DNA of 64,000 nt from an uncultured Paracoccaceae bacterium (GTDB lineage: Bacteria > Pseudomonadota > Alphaproteobacteria > Rhodobacterales > Rhodobacteraceae). The translations under genes and the position numbers were made by a program. The notes beneath the pieces were generated by a model that saw only the letters and a list, made by a program, of their open reading frames with translations, was not told where the DNA came from and did not search any database. Shown here piece by piece: positions 43,999 to 51,075 of this stretch (positions are counted from its first letter, which is position 1; each line of letters starts with the position of its first letter). The stretch is taken from the NCBI GenBank assembly GCA_947489445.1, contig CANLDN010000004.1, positions 124,001-188,000 of the forward strand, written 5' to 3'.

Positions 43999-44489
43999 GC
44001 AGTGGCGCGTTTGACGGCACGGATATATTTGGCGGCGGACCGGTAGTGGCTTGGGCCTGCGGCCTCTGCCCAGCGACCGGTTGTCCAATCGTTATTGGCC
44101 CCCTTCATCGGGCCGCCATAGAGCGCCGCATCATCAAGGCTATCGATGAAGTCGATCAGTTTGGCGTGGCTGTCATGCAGCATGGTTTGCACATCGTCCC
44201 AGGTCAGGTTGGCCTGGCTTTCGCGCAAGGCCGCGTTGTAGCGTTTCAATTCGTTCCACTTATAACCCTTAGCAGGGAAGTACACGGTTTTTCCGGCCTG
44301 ACCGTCCTGGTACCACCCCAGAAATAGCTCTGTCCAATGCGCGCGATGTCCGATCACGTCTTTGATCGTGGTGTCCTGATGGACAAACGCGGCCTGTTCT
44401 GGCGTGACATCGGCGCATAGTTCGATCAGCTTTGCAAATTCCTTGATGGCTACAGCGCGCAGGTCGGCTTTGTTTGTTGCGGCAGGCAT
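43995..44489 (-). CDS. ClbS/DfsB-family four-helix protein (DUF1706)
   Basis: The 164-residue protein has the family pattern KDVIGHRAHWTELFLGWYQD with DinB-like His, then YKWNELKRYNAAL and SLDDAALYGG. DfsB-type proteins are mycothiol/bacillithiol-transferase-like or hydrolase-type; ClbS protects against colibactin. The substrate here is unknown. It heads the short run into the Cys-rich exported gene. Confidence 0.88.
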   Translation of the reverse strand: MPAATNKADLRAVAIKEFAKLIELCADVTPEQAAFVHQDTTIKDVIGHRAHWTELFLGWYQDGQAGKTVYFPAKGYKWNELKRYNAALRESQANLTWDDVQTMLHDSHAKLIDFIDSLDDAALYGGPMKGANNDWTTGRWAEAAGPSHYRSAAKYIRAVKRATA

Positions 44490-44562
44490 TTGCGGACCCC
44501 TCCATTTCTGGCGGCAGCGTAGCGGGCGTTTGGGGCGGGGTCCTTGATTTAGGTCAGTTCAG

Positions 44563-44588
44563 GTAAGGTGGATCAGGATCCACCTTAC
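44563..44588 (-). terminator. Perfect inverted repeat after the solute-binding gene
   Basis: GTAAGGTGGATC (44563-44574) pairs perfectly with 44577-44588. It begins 12 bases beyond the stop of the solute-binding gene on the minus strand. There is no clear T-run. Confidence 0.5.
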
Positions 44589-44600
44589 GCCTTTGTTGCG

Positions 44601-45641
44601 TTAGAAGCCGGCCTTGATAAGTTCAAAGGTTTCGGCTTGTCTTTCGCGCATTTCATTGCTCATCGGCAGTTGGGCGAGGACGGGCACGTTGATCATCCCC
44701 AGCCCGGACGCTTCGAGGTCTGCCTCGGTCACTTGGCTGGTCAGCGCCGCTGCATTGGATGACCCGTAGCCCGCGTCGAGGAGTGGCACGACGGAAGATT
44801 CCGCCAGCATGGCGTTGATATAGTCATAAGCCTTGTCTTCGACGCCTTGGCCGTTGGCCAGGTTCACATAGCCGCAAAGCCAGAGCGAGGATCCTTCGCT
44901 GGTTTCACGTTGAAAGCCGATCGGGCGTCCTTCTTCGACCATGGTGGGATAGGTTTCGTTCCATGCCCAGCTGACGAGGATTTCACCCGAGGAGAGCAGT
45001 TGCGCAAGTTCAGCCGGGTCGGTCCAGTAGGTGCGCAGGTTCGGGTGCACCTCGCGCAGCCAATTGGAGGCGGCTTCGAATTGCGCGTCGGTCGCATTGG
45101 TCCAGTTGTCGGTCCCCGTCGCCAGATAGGCCAGCGCGTAGGCGTCATCCACGTTGTCGGGTAGCGTGAGGCGGCCTGCATAGGCTGGATTTGTGAAGAC
45201 GCTGAGGCTGGCCACATCTTCGGCGGGGACTTTATCAGGGTTGTAGGCGATGGCGGTAGAGCCGAAATCAGTGGGGATGAAGTAGGTCGCATCGCCGCCA
45301 ATATCGGTGCCCGTCAGATCACTGTTCAGATCACCATAGGCGGGGATTTTGCTGATGTCCCAAGGTTCGATGATCCCGCTTTCGGTCCATTTGCTGACGG
45401 ACCCTGCGCAGATATGGGCCACGTCGGCAGCGAACCCGGCCCGGATTTTCTGGAACGCTTCGTCTTCGTCCCCGAAGAATGCGAAGGTTGGGCCTTGCCC
45501 GTGTTTTGCGATGTAATCCTGATGGAAGGCGGGGTCTTCAAACCCCGAATAGTCGAAGACAAGCAGATCAGCGTCTTGTGCGGTGACGGCAGTGGCAAGC
45601 GCCGCGACGCAGGCAGCGCCCAGAAGCATTGTGATTTTCAT
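44601..45641 (-). CDS. Extracellular solute-binding protein (spermidine/putrescine PotD type)
   Basis: From the ATG at 45641 (GGGAGAA upstream) 346 residues with a signal peptide ending VTAQDAD. PotD-like segments: DYSGFEDPAFHQDYIAKHG, HICAGSVSKW, and DFGSTAIAYNPDKVP. No permease or ATPase genes are adjacent, so transport partners must be elsewhere. It is transcribed after the FadR-type regulator gene on the same strand, 63 bases apart, so that regulator may control it. Confidence 0.87.
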   Translation of the reverse strand: MKITMLLGAACVAALATAVTAQDADLLVFDYSGFEDPAFHQDYIAKHGQGPTFAFFGDEDEAFQKIRAGFAADVAHICAGSVSKWTESGIIEPWDISKIPAYGDLNSDLTGTDIGGDATYFIPTDFGSTAIAYNPDKVPAEDVASLSVFTNPAYAGRLTLPDNVDDAYALAYLATGTDNWTNATDAQFEAASNWLREVHPNLRTYWTDPAELAQLLSSGEILVSWAWNETYPTMVEEGRPIGFQRETSEGSSLWLCGYVNLANGQGVEDKAYDYINAMLAESSVVPLLDAGYGSSNAAALTSQVTEADLEASGLGMINVPVLAQLPMSNEMRERQAETFELIKAGF

Positions 45642-45704
45642 GTGTGTTTCTCCCGATTGGTCGTTGCCGCGTAAATTAGGTGCACCGTGGCGGGGCGGCA
45701 AGGG

Positions 45705-46445
45705 TCATTTGGACGCGCGGGCGGCTTGCCGTTGGGCGATGACGTCCTGGGCCAATTCTTGTGTGTAACGCGCCAGTTTGGCCAGATTTTCATCGGCGTT
45801 TGCACCGTCATGGGCTTCGATCGCGTCGGCGATAGCGGTGTGGAGCGCGATGATCGTTTCACGGGACCGGGCAGTGAAGGTGATCATGTTCATCAGGGGT
45901 TGCATCGCCTCGACCGCACCTGCCAGCTGATATGACAGGACCGGATTGCCTGCGGCGTCCACAAGTGCGCGGTGGAATGCGACGTCGGAGGCGCAGAAAG
46001 CCTCGTCTGTCAGGCCGGGTTGGGATTGCCTGTGTGCCTCTGCCCGCATGGTGGCGAGGTGATCGGCGGTGCGACGTTGCGCCGAAAGCGGCGCGCAGGC
46101 GCGTTCGAGCGCATAACGTGCCTCGCAAGCCGTTGCGAAGCTGACATCGTTCATGGAGAGCAGCAGGGTGGAGGTGGTGATTTGCTGGCCGTAGGCGTCT
46201 TCGAATTTGAGCCGGTTGACGAAGGCGCCGCCGGTGGCCCCGCGCTGCGTCCGGATCAGCGATTGTGCCGCGAGCCGTTTGAGTGCTTCGCGCACCGTGG
46301 GCCGCGAGACGTTGAATTGATCGGCGAGCTCTGCCTCGGAAGGGAGCCGTTCGTCGACGGGCAAAGCGCCAGAGATGATCGCGTCGCGGATCGCCTTGGC
46401 GATTTGTGCGGAGAGATCAGCGGGGTTTGTTGGGTCAATTTTCAT
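45705..46445 (-). CDS. GntR/FadR-family transcriptional regulator
   Basis: The 246-residue protein has an N-terminal winged helix (LPSEAELADQFNVSRPTVRE then ALKRLAA) and a C-terminal all-helical FCD domain (FHRALVDAAGNPVL, HTAIADAIEAHDG) with the metal-ligand Asp/His positions. FCD-type regulators usually respond to organic acids. A palindromic site lies two bases before its start codon and between it and the divergent DUF2182 operon, so autoregulation and control of that operon are likely. Confidence 0.92.
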   Translation of the reverse strand: MKIDPTNPADLSAQIAKAIRDAIISGALPVDERLPSEAELADQFNVSRPTVREALKRLAAQSLIRTQRGATGGAFVNRLKFEDAYGQQITTSTLLLSMNDVSFATACEARYALERACAPLSAQRRTADHLATMRAEAHRQSQPGLTDEAFCASDVAFHRALVDAAGNPVLSYQLAGAVEAMQPLMNMITFTARSRETIIALHTAIADAIEAHDGANADENLAKLARYTQELAQDVIAQRQAARASK

Positions 46446-46446
46446 T

Positions 46447-46470
46447 TGTCAGACAATTAAACGTCTGACA
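46447..46470. promoter_or_regulatory. Palindromic operator between the FadR-type gene and the DUF2182 operon
   Basis: TGTCAGAC-N8-GTCTGACA is a perfect 8+8 palindrome. Its GTCNGAC-like halves resemble FadR/GntR-family sites. It sits just before the regulator's ATG and 44 bases before the DUF2182 start, ideal for repressing both directions. Confidence 0.7.
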
Positions 46471-46513
46471 TATCATTGTGCAAGTCCTGAGTCGTCGCCT
46501 GAGGAGAGCGCCG

Positions 46514-47281
46514 GTGCCGCATCTGATCCGATCCACGCTGTGGTTGTCGTTCTTTGGGGCGATCCTGATGGCATGGTGGATCATGTATGTGATGGCTGTG
46601 GATATGGATCTTGACCTGATCGGGCGTCCGGGGCCGATGGGCCAGGCGATGGCGGATATGGACCCGCGCATGCCGATGGATATGCCCATGGCCCGGTTTG
46701 GCCCGCTCTTTACGATGTGGGCAATCATGATGGCGGCAATGATGCTGCCGACGCTGGTGCCCACCCTGACAACCTATGAACGGCTGATTGTCAGCGCTGA
46801 CGGGACACGAGCCGGGTGGCTGGGTGTGCTTCTGGGGTATTTTATTGTCTGGGTTGGATTTGCCGCGGTGATTGCTCTCGTGCAGCTCGCCTTGCTTTTT
46901 GGCGGTGTCATCAATATGCTTGGCATTGCACCACACTGGATATCGGCCATTCTGCTGATCGTTGTTGGCGCTTTCCAATTCAGCCGTGTGAAAGAGGTCT
47001 GCCATGGTGTCTGCCATGCGCCGCTGACCTATTTCCTGGGCCATTGGAAGGTCGGTTTCGGTGGCGGTTTGCGCATGGGGCTGGGTTTGGGCGCTTTCTG
47101 TGTGGTGTGTTGCTGGGGCTTTATGGCCCTTGGTTTTGTCGGTGGTGTGATGAGCCTGCTTTGGATGGGCCTTGCCACCCTGTTGATGGTTTTTGAGAAA
47201 CTGCCCGATATCGGGCATCGCGTAATCAAACCCACGGGTGTCGCCCTGATTGCGGGCGGCATTGGTTTGGCATTCATTTAA
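46514..47281 (+). CDS. DUF2182 integral membrane protein (predicted metal-related)
   Basis: Start GTG at 46514 behind GAGGAG; a GTG at 46478 is possible but lacks a site and is close to the operator. About 255 residues with six or so hydrophobic helices, a Met/Asp-rich periplasm-facing stretch (MADMDPRMPMDMPMARF) and a conserved VKEVCHGVCHAPL motif. The Met, Cys and His patterns suggest metal binding; no function is established for DUF2182. It is followed 15 bases later by a DUF1326 gene, a common pairing. Confidence 0.88.
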   Translation: MPHLIRSTLWLSFFGAILMAWWIMYVMAVDMDLDLIGRPGPMGQAMADMDPRMPMDMPMARFGPLFTMWAIMMAAMMLPTLVPTLTTYERLIVSADGTRAGWLGVLLGYFIVWVGFAAVIALVQLALLFGGVINMLGIAPHWISAILLIVVGAFQFSRVKEVCHGVCHAPLTYFLGHWKVGFGGGLRMGLGLGAFCVVCCWGFMALGFVGGVMSLLWMGLATLLMVFEKLPDIGHRVIKPTGVALIAGGIGLAFI

Positions 47282-47296
47282 CGAAAGGGACGACGG

Positions 47297-48010
47297 ATGG
47301 CTGAGAAAAAGGAACGACCCCCCGCAGATAAGCTGCCCGTGTCGCAGCGCATTGATCAGCGGATGGAAAGTAACCCGTTGCGCCGCAAGATGAAGCCCAC
47401 GGAATGGGCCATCAAGGGCGAGCTGTTCCTGAACTGCTCTTGCACGGTGTTTTGTCCTTGCGTCGTGAGCCTTGGGGCGCATCCACCGACTGAAGGCCAT
47501 TGTCATGCCTGGATGGCGATTGCCATTGATGAAGGCCATTTTGAGGGTGAGGACCTGTCGGGTCTGAATGTCGGCTTGCTGGTTGATATTCCGGGGCGCA
47601 TGGCCGAGGGCAATTGGCGCGTGGCGGCTTATGTGGATGAGCGGTCGACGCAGAAAGCCTATAACGGTTTGTTGCAGATTTTCAGTGGGGCGGCTGGCGG
47701 CACGACCGGCCTGTTCACGATGCTGGTGTCCGAGATCATCGGCGCCGAGCGTGAAAAGGTCGAGATTGTCCGAGAGGGCACCAAACGCGGGATTTATATC
47801 GGCCGCAAAATTCAGGGCGAGATTGAGATGATGAAGGGCCAGAGCCCCGATCATCCTGTCATGATCAGCAATTCGAAATACTGGATGGGCCCGGATATCA
47901 TTGCCGCCGCGGGCACCAAATCAAAGGTTCGCGATTATGGCCGTGTCTGGGATTTTGGTGGCAAGTCGGCAGAGATTTGTCCGATAGACTGGAAAGGCCC
48001 CAAGCCGTGA
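47297..48010 (+). CDS. DUF1326 protein
   Basis: 237 residues, soluble. The family's cysteine cluster appears as FLNCSCTVFCPCVVSLG, then EGHCHAWMAIAIDEGHFEG. An extra ~35-residue charged N-terminus precedes the domain. Cys/His clustering suggests metal or redox chemistry (inference). It lies directly after the DUF2182 gene; its stop overlaps the GTG start of a DinB-like gene (GTGA), so all are co-translated. Confidence 0.88.
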   Translation: MAEKKERPPADKLPVSQRIDQRMESNPLRRKMKPTEWAIKGELFLNCSCTVFCPCVVSLGAHPPTEGHCHAWMAIAIDEGHFEGEDLSGLNVGLLVDIPGRMAEGNWRVAAYVDERSTQKAYNGLLQIFSGAAGGTTGLFTMLVSEIIGAEREKVEIVREGTKRGIYIGRKIQGEIEMMKGQSPDHPVMISNSKYWMGPDIIAAAGTKSKVRDYGRVWDFGGKSAEICPIDWKGPKP

Positions 48011-48513
48011 TTACACCTGAGTATTGTCGCACCATGGCGCGGTACAATGCCTGGCAAAACACCGGATTGCGCGAGATGGTCAAGGAAATGTCCAAGGACG
48101 ATCTTTATCAGGATCGCGGTGCGTTCTTTGGGTCGATCATGGGCACGCTGAACCATCTTTTATGGGGGGATCATCTGTGGATCAGCCGCTTTGACGGTGG
48201 CGAAGGCCCTGATATGACGATCCCGGAAAGCACGGAGGCGACCCCGACCCCCGCGGTTTGGGCCGCAGAGCGGTTTCGCATTGATGCCCGGATCACGCTA
48301 TGGGCGGAAAGCGTCAGCGCAATTGATCTTGTCGGTGATTTCAAATGGTATTCTGGCGCGATGAAGCGCGATTTTGAAAAGCCTTTTGCGCTGTGTGTTG
48401 TGCAGCTTTTCAATCATCAGACCCATCACCGTGGGCAGGTCCACGCCATGCTGACCGCTGCGGGGCAAAAGCCCAATGATACTGATCTGCCATTCATGCC
48501 GGAGGACAACTAA
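48007..48513 (+). CDS. DinB-family four-helix metalloprotein
   Basis: Start GTG at 48007 within the previous stop. 168 residues. The metal-binding histidines of the DinB fold are visible: LNHLLWGDHLWISRF and FNHQTHHRGQVHAML. Members are thiol-S-transferase-like enzymes or of unknown role. Being in the DUF2182-DUF1326 run, it likely shares that operon's task. Confidence 0.9.
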   Translation: MITPEYCRTMARYNAWQNTGLREMVKEMSKDDLYQDRGAFFGSIMGTLNHLLWGDHLWISRFDGGEGPDMTIPESTEATPTPAVWAAERFRIDARITLWAESVSAIDLVGDFKWYSGAMKRDFEKPFALCVVQLFNHQTHHRGQVHAMLTAAGQKPNDTDLPFMPEDN

Positions 48514-48514
48514 T

Positions 48515-48748
48515 ATGCCCGTTATTCTGTTGGGCGCTGTAATCATTGCCGTTCTTTTCTGGCAATTGGGCCGGAGTACCAGGCAGGGCCCCCTCGGCAC
48601 CTCGGCTCGAAAATGCCGTTGGGAGGCAACGGGCAACGACACGGCTGCATTGGGTGAATATCGCTGTAAGACCTGCAAGGTGGTCGCGTACGCCAAACCC
48701 GGCAAACGACCGCAGGAATGCAAGCGCGGACTGGGCGGGACACTCTGA
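48515..48748 (+). CDS. Small membrane-anchored protein with Cys pairs
   Basis: From the ATG at 48515 (GGAGGAC upstream) 77 residues: one N-terminal helix (VILLGAVIIAVLFWQLG), then a soluble part with ARKCRWEAT, YRCKTCKVVAY and QECKRGLGG, a zinc-ribbon-like set of cysteines. The stop overlaps the dmdA start by one base (TGATG), so it is translationally linked to both the operon before and dmdA after. Confidence 0.75.
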   Translation: MPVILLGAVIIAVLFWQLGRSTRQGPLGTSARKCRWEATGNDTAALGEYRCKTCKVVAYAKPGKRPQECKRGLGGTL

Positions 48749-49848
48749 TGGCGACGATCGCACCCTCGCGCCGGATCCGGCGTACCCCATTCACCGAAGG
48801 CGTCGAAGCCGCCGGGGTGAAGGTTTACACTGTTTATAATCACATGCTGCTGCCATCTGTGTTTCGCAGCGTGGAAGAAGACTATCATCATTTGAAATCG
48901 GCTGTGCAGGTCTGGGATGTTGCGGTGGAACGCCAGATTGAGCTACGAGGCCCGGATGCGGCCCGATTGATGCAGATGCTGACACCGCGTGATCTGCGGG
49001 GCATGTTGCCGGGGCAGTGTTATTATGTCCCGATTGTGGACGAAACAGGCGGCATGTTGAACGACCCCGTAGCCCTGAAACTGGCCGAGGATCGGTGGTG
49101 GATTTCGATTGCGGATAGTGATTTGCTGTTGTGGGTCAAGGGCTTGGCCTATGGGTATCGTCTGGATGTGCTGGTAGATGAACCCGATGTGTCGCCCTTG
49201 GCCGTGCAAGGTCCGCATGCGGACGAGCTGATGGCGCGGGTTTTTGGCGATGCGGTGCGTGCCATCAAGTTTTTCCGCTTTGGCTGGTTTGACTTCCAAG
49301 GCGTCAGCATGGCCGTCGCGCGGTCCGGCTATTCCAAGCAGGGCGGGTTCGAGATTTATGTCGATGGCACCAAGAATGGCATGCCCCTTTGGAACACGCT
49401 GATGGAAGCCGGGCGTGATCTGGATGTGCATGCGGGCTGTCCCAACCTGATCGAGCGGATCGAGGGCGGCTTGCTGTCATATGGCAGCGATATGACCCGC
49501 GAAAACACCCCGCATGAATGTGGTTTGGGCAAGTTTTGTTCCACGCAGACGGCCATTGGTTGTGTTGGACGGGATGCCCTGTTGCGGGTTGCGAAGGAAG
49601 GCCCCACGCAGCAGATCAGACCGCTGGAGATTGAGGGTGATTTGCCTTCTCTTGATACCGTTTGGCCATTGATCGCCAAGGGAAAAAGAGTGGGGCAGGT
49701 GACATCCTCGGCGAAATCACCGATGGCCGGCACGAATGTGGCTATCGGAATGGTCCGCATGACCCATTGGGACGAAGGCACGACGTTGGACGTTGATACA
49801 CCCGACGGCAAGCGCGCCGTTCTGGTGCGTGAAAATTTCTGGATATAG
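48748..49848 (+). CDS. dmdA: Dimethylsulfoniopropionate demethylase
   Basis: GcvT/T-protein-like enzyme transferring a methyl group from DMSP to tetrahydrofolate, giving methylmercaptopropionate. 366 residues, the DmdA length. Strong family sequence: TPFTEGVEAAGVKVYTVYNH, AVQVWDVAVERQIELRGPDA, MLTPRDLRGMLPGQCYYVPI and GGLLSYGSDMTRENTPHECG. The related aminomethyltransferase GcvT is excluded by these blocks and by the partner acuI nine bases downstream, the arrangement known from Ruegeria. The start overlaps the preceding small gene. Confidence 0.94.
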   Translation: MATIAPSRRIRRTPFTEGVEAAGVKVYTVYNHMLLPSVFRSVEEDYHHLKSAVQVWDVAVERQIELRGPDAARLMQMLTPRDLRGMLPGQCYYVPIVDETGGMLNDPVALKLAEDRWWISIADSDLLLWVKGLAYGYRLDVLVDEPDVSPLAVQGPHADELMARVFGDAVRAIKFFRFGWFDFQGVSMAVARSGYSKQGGFEIYVDGTKNGMPLWNTLMEAGRDLDVHAGCPNLIERIEGGLLSYGSDMTRENTPHECGLGKFCSTQTAIGCVGRDALLRVAKEGPTQQIRPLEIEGDLPSLDTVWPLIAKGKRVGQVTSSAKSPMAGTNVAIGMVRMTHWDEGTTLDVDTPDGKRAVLVRENFWI

Positions 49849-49857
49849 GGGGACGCA

Positions 49858-50841
49858 ATGTTCAAGGCATTGGTCGTAGAAAAGAACGAAGAAGGCAAGA
49901 CAAGTGCTGCGGTGCAGGAATTGTCAGAAGATCGTTTGCCGGAAGGCGAGGTCATGGTCGCTGTTGATTACTCGACAGTGAACTACAAGGACGGCCTGTG
50001 CATCGGTCCCGGTGGTGGTTTGGTGCGCAACTACCCTCATGTCCCCGGTATTGATTTCGCAGGTACGGTCGAGGCATCAGACGATCCACGTTACAATGCG
50101 GGCGACAAGGTCGTGTTGACCGGATGGCGCGTGGGCGAGGCCCATTGGGGCGGGTATGCCCAAAAGGCCCGGGTCAAGGCGGATTGGCTTGTTCCACTGC
50201 CGGATGGGCTGGATGCGCGGCAGGCGATGGCTGTGGGCACAGCGGGATTTACGGCGATGCTGGCGGTTATGGCGCTGGAGGATCATGGGATCAAGGATGG
50301 CCCTGTGTTGGTCACAGGTGCAGCTGGTGGGGTCGGGTCGGTGGCGACGGCGATTTTGGCCAATCTTGGGTATGAGGTTGCCGCTGTGACCGGGCGTCCC
50401 GAGACAGCCGATTATATGAAATCGTTGGGGGCTACACAGATTGTGGCCCGGGAAGAATTAAACGAGACGACCAAACGCCCGCTGGAGGCTGAGATGTGGG
50501 GCGGCTGCGTTGATGCGGTGGGCGGAGAGATGCTCGCCCGCGTGTTGGGTCAGATGAAATACGGCGCATCCGTTTCGGCGGTTGGCCTGGCCGGGGGGGC
50601 AGGGTTGCCTGCAACTGTTATCCCGTTCTTGTTGCGCGGTGTGAACCTGCTTGGCATCGATAGTGTCATGCAGCCTTATGACAATCGTGTGCGTGCCTGG
50701 GCACGGATCGCCAAGGATTTGCCGATGGATAAGTTGGAGGCGATGATCCAGCCTGCGACCTTGTCCGACCTGCCTGAACTGGGCCGTGGCATTTTGAAAG
50801 GTCAGGTCAAAGGGCGCGTTGTCGTTGATGTAAACGGCTGA
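49858..50841 (+). CDS. acuI: Acrylyl-CoA reductase (NADPH)
   Basis: Zinc-free MDR-family reductase of 327 residues. It reduces acryloyl-CoA, the toxic intermediate of DMSP breakdown, to propionyl-CoA. NADPH-binding loop TGAAGGVGSVATAIL and the YhdH-type pieces YSTVNYKDGLCI, HVPGIDFAGTVE and GTAGFTAMLAV are present. It follows dmdA by nine bases, forming the known dmdA-acuI operon. Confidence 0.94.
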   Translation: MFKALVVEKNEEGKTSAAVQELSEDRLPEGEVMVAVDYSTVNYKDGLCIGPGGGLVRNYPHVPGIDFAGTVEASDDPRYNAGDKVVLTGWRVGEAHWGGYAQKARVKADWLVPLPDGLDARQAMAVGTAGFTAMLAVMALEDHGIKDGPVLVTGAAGGVGSVATAILANLGYEVAAVTGRPETADYMKSLGATQIVAREELNETTKRPLEAEMWGGCVDAVGGEMLARVLGQMKYGASVSAVGLAGGAGLPATVIPFLLRGVNLLGIDSVMQPYDNRVRAWARIAKDLPMDKLEAMIQPATLSDLPELGRGILKGQVKGRVVVDVNG

Positions 50842-50911
50842 GGGCCGCCGCCCAAAACAGGTGTCGCGGCTTAGTTCGACCTTGGCCGCGGACAAGGCGT
50901 CACGTTGATAT

Positions 50912-50986
50912 CTGGTGGGTCGCAACCCACCAGCCCCATTATTTGGTGCTTGTGGGGCCGTTTGCGACATGTTTAATGTCGCAAAC
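50912..50986 (+). other. Two strong hairpins between acuI and the BCCT gene
   Basis: 50912-50920 pairs with 50925-50933 (9 bp, loop CGCA) and 50960-50970 pairs with 50976-50986 (11 bp, loop of five). Neither has a following T-run. They may end the dmdA-acuI transcript or lie in the BCCT leader. Confidence 0.5.
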
Positions 50987-51075
50987 AGCCAATACAAGGG
51001 CACATAACAGTTTTGTCAAAATCCGACGTTGCGTTATGCTCTGCCCATAAAAAACAAGTAACGGGGAGCGAAACA

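Noticed and set aside
46457..47854. 465-codon minus-strand frame opposite DUF2182 and DUF1326
   Set aside because: It spans two recognised genes on the other strand and their shared gap; its composition is low-complexity His/Gln/Pro.
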